A stretch of 8,053 nucleotides of DNA from Syntrophomonas sp. (GTDB lineage: Bacteria > Bacillota > Syntrophomonadia > Syntrophomonadales > Syntrophomonadaceae): the NCBI GenBank assembly GCA_003558625.1, contig PWPP01000055.1:1-8053 (forward strand), written 5' to 3'. Shown piece after piece: positions 1 through 5,258 of the stretch; the stretch's first letter is position 1, and each line of letters opens with the position of its first letter. The notes under the pieces are model-generated. The model made no database searches. It saw only the letters and a list, made by a program, of their open reading frames with translations, and had not been told where the DNA came from. The position numbers and the translations under genes are program-made.

Positions 1-348
1 AGTGAGCCGGCCATGATATCCAGATTAGAAGCTGGGATCAATAATAATGAATGGGTGGTCGTTACCGGCTGGTCTCCCCACTGGAAATTTGGCCGGTGGG
101 ATCTGAAGTACCTGGATGATCCCAAAAAAGTTTTAGGCGAGGTGGAGTTGGTTTATGTAGTGGTTAGGGATGATTTTGCGGAAGAATATCCCGAGGTAGC
201 ACAATTCCTGAGCAATATTAAATTGAACGATGAGCAATATGCCACGCTGATAGGTATCTTTGAGGAAGCCGGTTCAGGCCAGGAAATGGAAGCGGCCAGG
301 CAGTGGATCGCAGAAAACCAGGATTTAGTCGATAGCTGGATCCCCTAA
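1..348 (+). CDS. opuAC: Glycine betaine ABC transporter substrate-binding protein (OpuAC type), C-terminal part
   Basis: This is the last 115 codons of a gene that begins upstream of the window; the frame is open from base 1 and ends at TAA 346-348. The product is the extracytoplasmic receptor of an OpuA-type ABC importer, which captures glycine betaine or related compatible solutes and hands them to the permease. The visible part is the second half of the periplasmic-binding fold: WVVVTGWSPHWKFGRWDLKY followed by LDDPK, the family's typical ligand-lobe motif, whose aromatic and His residues contribute to the betaine site in characterised members. The remainder is a helical C-terminus. An in-frame ATG at 13 is internal, not a start, because family homology extends upstream of it. 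A strong terminator follows at once, so this is the last gene of its operon. The betaine transporter gene at 1897 points to the same physiology. Whether the binding protein is free-standing or fused to a permease cannot be seen. Confidence 0.9.
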   Translation, partial: SEPAMISRLEAGINNNEWVVVTGWSPHWKFGRWDLKYLDDPKKVLGEVELVYVVVRDDFAEEYPEVAQFLSNIKLNDEQYATLIGIFEEAGSGQEMEAARQWIAENQDLVDSWIP

Positions 349-389
349 GAAAATCGTTCGTGGGTAAAAGCCTCGTTGCATCGAAACCT

Positions 390-429
390 AACTAACCAGG
401 GGCCAAGATGGTCCCTGGTTAGTTTTTTT
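390..429 (+). terminator. Intrinsic terminator after the betaine-binding protein gene
   Basis: A 12-bp perfect stem, AACTAACCAGGG (390-401) with CCCTGGTTAGTT (413-424), can be extended inward by a few pairs and is followed by seven T (423-429). It sits 41 bases after the stop codon. On the minus strand the same hairpin is followed only by TTTCG, so it may weakly stop the convergent usp transcript as well. Confidence 0.92.
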
Positions 430-486
430 ATCCGATTGCATCCTTCAAGCCTGCAGGAAACACAGGGTCGGTTTGGCTGGATCCCC

Positions 487-921
487 TTATTTCACCACCA
501 GCACGTCGGTGTGGGCCTCTTGTACTATGGCATTGCTGACGCTGCCCAGGAACAGTTTTTTGGCGCCGCTAAGCCCGCGGCTGCCGACCACGATGAAATC
601 GTAGTTGCCTTCGGCTGCGTATTGGACGATGGTCTGGGCGATGGGGCCCTGTTTTACCACCGTGTTCACCGTATAATCCTGATCGGAAAAAATGCCGGCG
701 GATTGCTCCAGGATGGCGGCCCCCCGTTTTTGCAGCTGATTATCCAGGTTCCGGGCCTGTTCTTCATCCAGGTCACTATTGAAAATGGGGCCGGTTAATA
801 ATCCCTCGAAGACATGGAGCAGGGTGATTTCTTCAATTTTCCCTCCGCCGGTAAGGCGTAATACTTCTTTCAGGGCTTTTATACTATGCTCTGAACCATC
901 GACAGCAATAAGAATTTTCAT
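487..921 (-). CDS. Universal stress protein (UspA family), copy 1
   Basis: A single-domain, 144-residue cytoplasmic Usp protein of the ATP-binding class. It starts MKILIAVDGSEHS, the usual first beta strand with the nucleotide-contacting Asp (D8). It ends with the ATP-binding signature G-2x-G-9x-G-S at G113, G116, G126 and S127 (VVGSRGLSGAKKLFLGSVS), then the last strand VLVVK. The ATG at 921 is preceded by AAGGAG about 10 bases upstream. Usp proteins are stress-induced nucleotide-binding dimers; the specific role here is unknown. The gene lies 95 bp downstream of a close paralogue on the same strand (about 60% identical over all 144 positions by direct comparison). I see no clear promoter in the gap, so co-transcription is plausible. 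Its 3' end converges on the betaine-binding protein gene. Confidence 0.95.
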   Translation of the reverse strand: MKILIAVDGSEHSIKALKEVLRLTGGGKIEEITLLHVFEGLLTGPIFNSDLDEEQARNLDNQLQKRGAAILEQSAGIFSDQDYTVNTVVKQGPIAQTIVQYAAEGNYDFIVVGSRGLSGAKKLFLGSVSNAIVQEAHTDVLVVK

Positions 922-1016
922 GGATCATCCACTCCTTTTGCTTGCTTGATACCGTGGGGGCTACTATGCAATTACAGGTTAGATGGTCTGGGGGATGAAG
1001 TTCCGGCTGTTTCCTT

Positions 1017-1451
1017 TTATTTCACCACCAGCACATTGGTGCGTGCTTCCTGCACCACCGCGTTACTGGTGCTGCCCAGAAAGAGCTTTTTTACCCCGCC
1101 TATGCCCCGGCTGCCGATCACAATCAGATCAAAGTTGCCTTCAGCTGCCACCTGGACAATGGTATGTGAGTCATGTCCCTGTTTTAAAATGGTGTCTACC
1201 TTGAAATCATGGCCGGCAAAGGCGCGGGCAGCCTGCTCCAGGATCGCGGCTCCCCGTTTTTCCATCTGCAATTCCAGTTTTCTTCCCTGTTCCAGATCCA
1301 GGGCATCATCGAAGGTGGCTCCTTTGATAAAGCCGGCATAAACATGGAGCAGGGTTATTTCTTCTACCCGGCTGTTTTCAGCCAGGACCAGGGCTTTCTG
1401 CATTGCTTTGCTGCTGTGTTCCGAACCATCGACACAAACCAGGATTTTCAT
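1017..1451 (-). CDS. Universal stress protein (UspA family), copy 2
   Basis: A second 144-residue Usp protein, colinear with copy 1 without gaps. It begins MKILVCVDGSEHS and has the complete ATP-binding signature G113-S-R-G116 with G126-S127 (VIGSRGIGGVKKLFLGSTS). I chose ATG 1451 rather than the GTG at 1460: the SD AAGGAG lies 8 bases before ATG 1451, whereas the GTG would overlap that SD. The chosen start also gives exactly the length of copy 1. The most diverged stretch between the copies is residues 41-50, in the variable loop after the second strand; the ATP loop and C-terminus are nearly identical. The gene is divergent from the BCCT transporter across a 445-bp intergenic region and probably leads a two-gene usp unit. 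Confidence 0.95.
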   Translation of the reverse strand: MKILVCVDGSEHSSKAMQKALVLAENSRVEEITLLHVYAGFIKGATFDDALDLEQGRKLELQMEKRGAAILEQAARAFAGHDFKVDTILKQGHDSHTIVQVAAEGNFDLIVIGSRGIGGVKKLFLGSTSNAVVQEARTNVLVVK

Positions 1452-1563
1452 TCTGATCACTCCTTTTTCAGGATCTTGTGACTTCTTCTGGAAGCCGGTT
1501 TTTTCTCCTTCTAATAAGCGGAACCTTTTTCATCACCGGGGCTATCGTGAGAATTCTGCTGAA

Positions 1564-1593
1564 ATTTTACCATAAACACCGTTTTCACAATAA
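1564..1593 (-). promoter_or_regulatory. Possible promoter of the usp gene pair (weak)
   Basis: On the minus strand TAAAAT (1569-1564) is a good -10 candidate, but the upstream hexamers are poor: TTGTGA at 15-base spacing or TTATTG at 18-base spacing. It would give a leader of about 100 bases. No better sigma-A match was seen between 1452 and 1640. Confidence 0.3.
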
Positions 1594-1681
1594 ATTAACC
1601 GCATATGGCTCTAAATAGCTTTCATTATGGCGTAAGGTGAAAACAGGTTTTTATAGCCGGGCTGATCTGCATTGCACAAGG

Positions 1682-1710
1682 TTGGAGGCTGGAACAATAT
1701 GGTATACAAT
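1682..1710 (+). promoter_or_regulatory. Candidate promoter for the BCCT transporter gene
   Basis: TTGGAG (1682-1687), a 17-base spacer, then TACAAT (1705-1710). The -10 matches the consensus at five of six positions and the -35 at three. Transcription would start near 1717 and give a leader of about 180 bases. A perfect 10-bp palindrome CCAATATTGG (1726-1735) lies at the predicted start of the transcript and could be an operator. Confidence 0.4.
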
Positions 1711-1771
1711 TATACTATCACATTCCCAATATTGGTGAGATCTTCCTTTGCTATTTACCGTTTTTACCATG

Positions 1772-1855
1772 GGCTTATCTCTGTTCTGGATAGATAGAGA
1801 AGGTAAGCCGCTCGGGCAGCCGGTAAAATGGTTGCCCGGATCGGCCATTATTTTT
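1772..1855 (+). promoter_or_regulatory. Candidate attenuator-like leader of the BCCT gene
   Basis: CGGGCAGCC (1813-1821) pairs with GGTTGCCCG (1830-1838), including one G-U pair, and the stem can be extended by GCCG (1807-1810) with CGGC (1842-1845). CATTATTTTT follows, the shape of an intrinsic terminator placed 40 bases before the start codon. Upstream, GGCTTA-TCTCT (1772-1783) can pair with AGAGA (1796-1800) and TAAGCC (1804-1809), which shares bases 1807-1809 with the terminator base. TTTACCG (1754-1760) is also complementary to the terminator loop CGGTAAA. Mutually exclusive pairing suggests conditional termination. I recognise no known riboswitch class. Confidence 0.35.
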
Positions 1856-1896
1856 CATTAAGGTCTGGGATCAACAAATACTAAGGGGGGAAGGAT

Positions 1897-3492
1897 ATGC
1901 AGGATGATGAAAAAAAAGGACTGAGTACATTTAGAGAGGCGGCCCGGACCATTCCTTTTAAAGTTTCCCTGTCCATTGCGGTGGTTTTTGTGGCCATTGG
2001 CATTATATTCCGGGAGCCTTTTGAAATTTTTGTCGCCAACACCTTTGACTGGATGGTGGGCTACCTGGGTTGGACTTTTATCCTGGGGGGCAGTGTGTTT
2101 TTGATTATGATCGTATATTTGATTTTGAGTCCCTTAGGTGAGATCAAGCTGGGAGAAGATGATGAGGAACCGGCCTATTCCAATAAAGCCTGGCTGGCTA
2201 TGCTATTTAGTGCCGGCATGGGGATCGGGCTCTTGTTCTGGGGAGTTTCCGAGCCTATCTGGCATTATATGTGGCCTGCTGCCGGTGAAGCGGATACAGC
2301 GGCGGCGTTACATAAAGCCATGCGCTATTCTTTCTTCCACTGGGGTTTGCATTCCTGGGCGATTTATGCCGTGGTGGCCGGGTCACTGGCCTATTTTTCT
2401 TACCGCAAGGGGCTGCCCATGCTTTTAAGCTCGACCCTATACCCCATACTGGGACGCCGCGGGATTGAGGGTGGATGGGGGCATGCTGTAAACATTATTG
2501 CCGTCCTGGCGACTCTTTTTGGCATAGCCACTTCTCTGGGTATGGGGGTCATGCAAATCGGGGGAGGATTGGAAACCCTCTTTGGCATGCCCAACAACCC
2601 GGTTTTATGGTTAACCATCATCGTGGTGGTCAGCATATTAGCAATTATATCTACTACTACCGGGATTGACCGGGGGATTAAATGGTTGAGCCAGACCAAT
2701 ATTATCGTGGCCGCCCTCTTAATGCTCCTGGTGTTTGTCCTTGGGCCCACGCTTTTTATCCTGAACCTTTTTACCCACTCCCTGGGGGGTTATCTGCAAA
2801 ACCTGATCGGCATGTCGTTTGCCATAGATGCTGCCGGGGCCGGCACACCGGGATGGTATCAATCCTGGACCATTTTTTACTGGGCCTGGTGGATTGCCTG
2901 GGCCCCATTTGTGGGATCCTTTATTGCCCGGGTATCGCGGGGCAGGACCATCCGCAGTTTTGCCATCGGGGTTATGGTAATCCCCACCATCATCAGTATG
3001 GTCTGGTTTAGTGTCTTCGGCGGTGCCGCCTTGTATATGGAGCATTTCGGGGGCGGCGGTTTGGCAGAAATTGTGGCCGCTGACGAAGCCCTGGGATTTT
3101 TTGCCTTGCTCAGCCAGTTTCCCCTGGGCAGTGTTTTGGTGGCCATAGCCATGGTATCTGTGGCCGTTTTCTTTATTACCTCTTCTGACTCGGGTACCTA
3201 CGTTATTGGCATGCTCACTTCTCGGGGTAATCCCAATCCACCCTGGGCATTGCGCGTTACCTGGGGAGCACTGGAGGGAGCCTTCGCTGCCGTATTGATC
3301 ATGGCAGGAGGATTGGGGGCCTTGCAAACCGCATCGATTGTCGGCGGTTTTCCCTTTATGATCATCATGTTCCTCATGCTTTATTGCCTTTTTAAAGCCC
3401 TTTTTGAAGAGCTGAGAGAAGGTTCATTACCGGTAGAAAGAGCAAGGATCAAAGCGGCCATTGACGACCTGCGCCGGGAAAGGCAATTATAG
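1897..3492 (+). CDS. BCCT family Na+-coupled glycine betaine transporter (OpuD/BetL/BetP type)
   Basis: A 531-residue secondary transporter of the betaine-choline-carnitine family with about 12 membrane helices, likely importing glycine betaine as an osmoprotectant. The unwound helix motif SAGMGIGLLFWGVSEP is at 105-120. Trp149, Trp154 and Tyr157 (FHWGLHSWAIY) plus Trp331/Trp332/Trp335 (WAWWIAWAPFVG) match the aromatic betaine cage of BetP by motif and spacing. The family signature continues as FIARVSRGRTIR to 353. F425, T428 and S429 in FFITSSDSG fit the second Na+ site, so Na+ coupling is likely. The C-terminal tail after the last helix is about 28 charged residues, shorter than BetP's osmosensing tail, so osmotic activation may differ. 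ATG 1897 follows AAGGGGGGAAGG at close spacing. Choline or carnitine as substrate is not excluded, but the GMGIG motif favours betaine. It is a single-gene unit with its own promoter and terminator. Confidence 0.95.
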   Translation: MQDDEKKGLSTFREAARTIPFKVSLSIAVVFVAIGIIFREPFEIFVANTFDWMVGYLGWTFILGGSVFLIMIVYLILSPLGEIKLGEDDEEPAYSNKAWLAMLFSAGMGIGLLFWGVSEPIWHYMWPAAGEADTAAALHKAMRYSFFHWGLHSWAIYAVVAGSLAYFSYRKGLPMLLSSTLYPILGRRGIEGGWGHAVNIIAVLATLFGIATSLGMGVMQIGGGLETLFGMPNNPVLWLTIIVVVSILAIISTTTGIDRGIKWLSQTNIIVAALLMLLVFVLGPTLFILNLFTHSLGGYLQNLIGMSFAIDAAGAGTPGWYQSWTIFYWAWWIAWAPFVGSFIARVSRGRTIRSFAIGVMVIPTIISMVWFSVFGGAALYMEHFGGGGLAEIVAADEALGFFALLSQFPLGSVLVAIAMVSVAVFFITSSDSGTYVIGMLTSRGNPNPPWALRVTWGALEGAFAAVLIMAGGLGALQTASIVGGFPFMIIMFLMLYCLFKALFEELREGSLPVERARIKAAIDDLRRERQL

Positions 3493-3596
3493 GGAAAAAG
3501 TAGATCAAAGACGGTTCTTGCATTGAATTCATTTTCGATCAGCCCTCTAGGCCGCCATAAGACAGCCGATCGAACTACCTCTTCTGACTGGGTTAT

Positions 3597-3635
3597 TTTG
3601 GTGAAGTTGAAGGCCTGACTTCAAATTACACCAAA
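3597..3635. repeat. Hairpin repeat, copy A
   Basis: An imperfect 35-base direct repeat (core 3599-3633) of copy B, 149 bases upstream of it; 28 of 35 positions are identical. The ends pair as TTTGGTG (3597-3603) with CACCAAA (3629-3635), and inside them TTGAAG pairs with CTTCAA around a GCCTGA loop. It lies between the BCCT stop and its terminator. It does not match any repeat family I know. Confidence 0.6.
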
Positions 3636-3646
3636 GAAACAGCGAC

Positions 3647-3674
3647 AGCCGGGAATGTTCTTCCCGGCTTTTTT
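3647..3674 (+). terminator. Intrinsic terminator of the BCCT gene
   Basis: A perfect 9-bp stem, AGCCGGGAA (3647-3655) with TTCCCGGCT (3661-3669), has a 5-base loop and ends in a run of six T (3669-3674). It is 155 bases after the transporter stop codon, with no gene between. It lacks a T tail on the minus strand, so it works only for rightward transcripts. Confidence 0.9.
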
Positions 3675-3726
3675 CTGCTGGGGTTGATGGGGTAGGGCTT
3701 GTTTACAAGACCGGTAAACTTGGCGG

Positions 3727-3783
3727 GGTGTGAAGGCTTACACCATCTGGTGAAGTGTAAAGCCTGACCACGGATTACACCAG
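3727..3783. repeat. Hairpin repeat, copy B, with a short partial copy in front
   Basis: Copy B (core 3748-3782) keeps the GGTGAAG and ATTACACC ends and the GCCTGA centre of copy A. Its outer stem is CTGGTG (3747-3752) with CACCAG (3778-3783). The pair T3598-A3634 of copy A is replaced by C3747-G3783, a compensatory change. Just before it, GGTGT-gaaggctt-ACACC (3727-3744) looks like an internally deleted third copy. The end of copy B is one base from the stop codon of the convergent LapA-like gene, so it would be in that mRNA's 3' end. A wider inverted repeat, CCGGTAAACT (3711-3720) with AGTTTACTGG (3782-3791), encloses it. Confidence 0.55.
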
Positions 3784-3784
3784 T

Positions 3785-4288
3785 TTACTGGCTGCTTGTC
3801 TGTTCCTTTGCTTGTTTTCTCAATTCCTCCTCCAGCCGTTTCTTTTCGTCCTCTAATTTGGCCAGGGCCTGGGTGGAAGCTTCTTCGCGTTCTTGCTGCT
3901 GTCTTTTCAGTTCTTCTTCCAGTTTGTCTTTCTCGTACTCTAAAGTGGCCATGGCGGATGCTACTGCTTCATCCCGTTCTTTCTGCAGTTTTTTCATCTC
4001 CTCTTGCTGATGTTCCTTCTCTTCCTCCAGGGTTTTTACCCGTTTTTGCATCTCTTTTCTCAGGTTGCGTTCGGGTTGGGATTTCATATAGGTCTGGATG
4101 CTGCGGAAGATGATCAGAAAGCCCATTACCAGGGCACCGGCCAGGGCAGATCCGACGATCAGTGTAAACAGGGTGGTGCTAAGCTGGCCGAAAAGATAGT
4201 TTACCGTAACCACTTCATTATTGATCCAGGCAAACACGGCAATCACCAAGACCAGCAGCAATGCCAACAGAAGAAATAGGTTTCTCAT
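3785..4288 (-). CDS. LapA-domain (DUF1049-like) membrane protein with coiled-coil tail
   Basis: A 167-residue inner-membrane protein. Residues 3-21 form one helix ending in WINNEVVTVNYLFG, the typical short loop of the lipopolysaccharide assembly protein A domain. Residues 39-62 form the second helix. From about 65 to 162 it is a highly charged coiled coil rich in Glu, Lys and Gln. The tail contains a 29-residue internal duplication (about 104-130 and 133-159, both ending KLEEEL or RLEEEL, then K/R). Homologues in Gram-negatives act in LPS assembly or its control; in a Gram-positive that role cannot apply directly, so only a membrane scaffold or adaptor role is inferred. I chose ATG 4288, not an upstream GTG/ATG around 4342, because a G-rich SD (GGAGAGGGGGG) lies six bases before it and the membrane helix starts at once. 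It is transcribed alone, divergent from the repeat-bearing unit at 4527. Confidence 0.8.
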   Translation of the reverse strand: MRNLFLLLALLLVLVIAVFAWINNEVVTVNYLFGQLSTTLFTLIVGSALAGALVMGFLIIFRSIQTYMKSQPERNLRKEMQKRVKTLEEEKEHQQEEMKKLQKERDEAVASAMATLEYEKDKLEEELKRQQQEREEASTQALAKLEDEKKRLEEELRKQAKEQTSSQ

Positions 4289-4421
4289 ATTTTTCCCCCC
4301 TCTCCGCCGGTTTCCGGCTAAAAATTTTGACCGGGTAACCACTCCCGGGATTTGTTATTGGTGGGTATATCCTGAGCTTACTGTCCTGGTACTGGTAAGA
4401 TTTGTTAGCACCATTATTCTT

Positions 4422-4451
4422 ATTATATGTTTCTCCCGGAAGTCCCGTCAA
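4422..4451 (-). promoter_or_regulatory. Promoter of the LapA-like gene
   Basis: On the minus strand TTGACG (4451-4446), an 18-base spacer and a perfect TATAAT (4427-4422). The predicted start is near 4415, giving a leader of about 125 bases. An inverted repeat TCCCGG (4434-4439) / CCGGGA (4458-4463) flanks the -35 element and is a plausible operator. Confidence 0.75.
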
Positions 4452-4526
4452 TTACAACCGGGAAGGTTTTTTACATTCCATGAGAAAAAGAAAACATGCA
4501 CAATTGTAAAATATTAAATAAATATA

Positions 4527-4555
4527 TTGACAAAAAATTTACATTAATTTAACAT
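4527..4555 (+). promoter_or_regulatory. Strong sigma-A-like promoter of the repeat-bearing transcription unit
   Basis: Perfect TTGACA (4527-4532), a 17-base spacer and TAACAT (4550-4555, four of six). It is embedded in AT-rich DNA (ATATTAAATAAATA just upstream), which resembles an UP element. Transcription would start near 4562. No intact gene of normal size lies downstream before the terminator at 5049. Confidence 0.7.
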
Positions 4556-4693
4556 ATGGATAACAGGAAATAAGTTTAACAACTTAGAGTACTGGAAAAA
4601 GTACCCTGAAGCTAGTGAAAGTGCAATGACCAGAGGCCTTAAGATCCGGTTTTTTTCCAACACCCTTTACCAAACCTAAAAATTCACATTCAT

Positions 4694-4903
4694 GGAAAGG
4701 TAAATTTAGCAAAACCAAAAAAAAAAGCCCAAAACCAGGTAAAGCTAAATTTACCAGAGATCAAAAAAAAAAGCCCAGAATTAGGTCAAAGCAAATTTAC
4801 CAGAGACCAAAAAAAAAAGCCCAAAATTAGGTCAAGGTAAATTTACTAAAAACCAAAAAAAGTTTAAAATCAGGTAAAGGTAAAAGGTGAAGGAACAAAA
4901 ACA
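4694..4903 (+). repeat. 46-bp-period tandem repeat array with A10 tracts
   Basis: Units run 4694-4737 (44 bp), 4738-4783 (46), 4784-4829 (46), 4830-4872 (43), and a degenerate fifth 4873-4903. Each begins with a GGTAAA-like element and AAATTTAC, then CAAAA and GCCCAAAAT-like sequence. The A tracts start at 4717, 4763, 4809 and 4855, exactly 46 bases apart. The first three are A10 and the fourth is A7. Unit 2 folds as GGTAAA / TTTACC around a six-base loop, and unit 3 can do the same with one bulged C. There are no spacers, so this is not a CRISPR array. Confidence 0.85.
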
Positions 4904-5048
4904 GGTAAAGGGCAAAAAGGTCAACACAACAGCAATCTTTATAGGCAGACTATAAAGAAGGACTGGAACCAAAACTAGTAAGAGTCAAAAGACTGCAGGG
5001 TAAAAAACCAAAGGAGGAATACTGGTTGAACAGTAAAACTCCCCAGTG

Positions 5049-5079
5049 AAAGAGTCAGCAGAAAAAAGCTGGCTCTTTT
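5049..5079 (+). terminator. Intrinsic terminator of the repeat-bearing unit
   Basis: AAAGAGTCAGC (5049-5059) pairs with GCTGGCTCTTT (5068-5078), with one T-G pair and an A-rich loop, and ends in TTTT. It begins at the last base of a TGA that closes an open stretch. It shows that rightward transcription is expected across 4562-5049. Confidence 0.85.
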
Positions 5080-5107
5080 GCATGGGAGATGTTATCTGCC
5101 CTTCCCC

Positions 5108-5131
5108 CCACCGGGCCCGGATGGTTTTTTT
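5108..5131 (+). terminator. Second, back-up intrinsic terminator
   Basis: CCACCG (5108-5113) pairs with CGG-a-TGG (5118-5124) with one bulged A and a GGCC loop, followed by seven T (5125-5131). Together with the hairpin at 5049 it forms a tandem terminator insulating the peptidase gene from the upstream unit. Confidence 0.7.
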
Positions 5132-5137
5132 GCCATC

Positions 5138-5166
5138 TATACAGATGCCTGATTCCGCCCTATAAT
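5138..5166 (+). promoter_or_regulatory. Promoter of the secreted peptidase gene
   Basis: TATACA (5138-5143, four of six), a 17-base spacer and a perfect TATAAT (5161-5166). The start would be near 5172, leaving a leader of about 155 bases before the ATG at 5330. Confidence 0.65.
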
Positions 5167-5193
5167 CTAATCAGTAATAAATATTTCCAGCTG

Positions 5194-5258
5194 CGGGAAC
5201 GAGATAGACGCCTCCGCCGCTATTAGGAACCCGTGTCAACGGATTTTTCCGTTTTTAT
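5194..5258 (+). promoter_or_regulatory. Structured leader of the peptidase gene with a weak terminator-like hairpin
   Basis: CGGG (5194-5197) pairs with CCCG (5230-5233) and, inside a symmetric 6x6 internal loop, ATAG (5204-5207) pairs with CTAT (5220-5223). Just after, AACGGA (5238-5243) pairs with TCCGTT (5248-5253), followed by TTTATAA, a small terminator-like hairpin. The layout resembles a sensor stem plus attenuator, but both stems are short and I match no known riboswitch. Confidence 0.3.

Larger units (their letters stand above)
4562..5079 (+). other. AT-rich transcription unit without an intact long ORF: candidate non-coding RNA or decayed Lys-rich repeat-protein gene
   Basis: About 520 bases lie between a consensus promoter and a strong terminator, and no frame stays open from a credible start. 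In favour of RNA: a chain of perfect small hairpins (GTACT/AGTAC 4589-4604; TCTTTATAG/CTATAAAGA 4936-4958; TACTG/CAGTA 5020-5035), a hairpin in repeat 2, and a 9-bp long-range match CCCTTTACC (4663-4671) with GGTAAAGGG (4904-4912) that would enclose the repeat array. In favour of a broken gene: an open stretch from 4548 reads NLEYWKKYPEASESAMTRG and onward to a stop at 4674. The repeats read as Lys-rich units such as GKAKFTRDQKKKP, and a last open stretch from 4945 ends VKRLQGKKPKEEYW... with TGA at 5047-5049, touching the terminator. Joining them needs several one-base shifts, the first four at homopolymer runs. I recognise no RNA family or protein family here. Confidence 0.45.

Noticed and set aside
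376..1481. Plus-strand ORFs of up to 140 codons
   Set aside because: They are mirror frames of the two usp genes, which have clear family motifs and SD sites on the minus strand.
1651..1848. A 65-codon minus-strand ORF in the intergenic region
   Set aside because: No SD, no recognisable motif, and it overlaps the promoter and leader hairpins of the BCCT gene.
2138..3327. Long alternative ORFs inside the BCCT gene on both strands
   Set aside because: Shadows of a complete transporter gene with correct membrane topology and substrate-site motifs.
4289..4342. N-terminal extension of the LapA-like protein
   Set aside because: The ATG at 4288 has a G-rich SD at good spacing and places the first membrane helix at the N-terminus as usual.
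4562..4662. Known riboswitch (c-di-GMP, c-di-AMP, SAM, T-box, purine) at the start of the repeat-bearing unit
   Set aside because: I compared by eye for the conserved cores of these classes and found none; a model search could overturn this.
4694..4903. CRISPR array
   Set aside because: The units are contiguous and similar over their whole 46 bp; there are no unique spacers and no cas genes.
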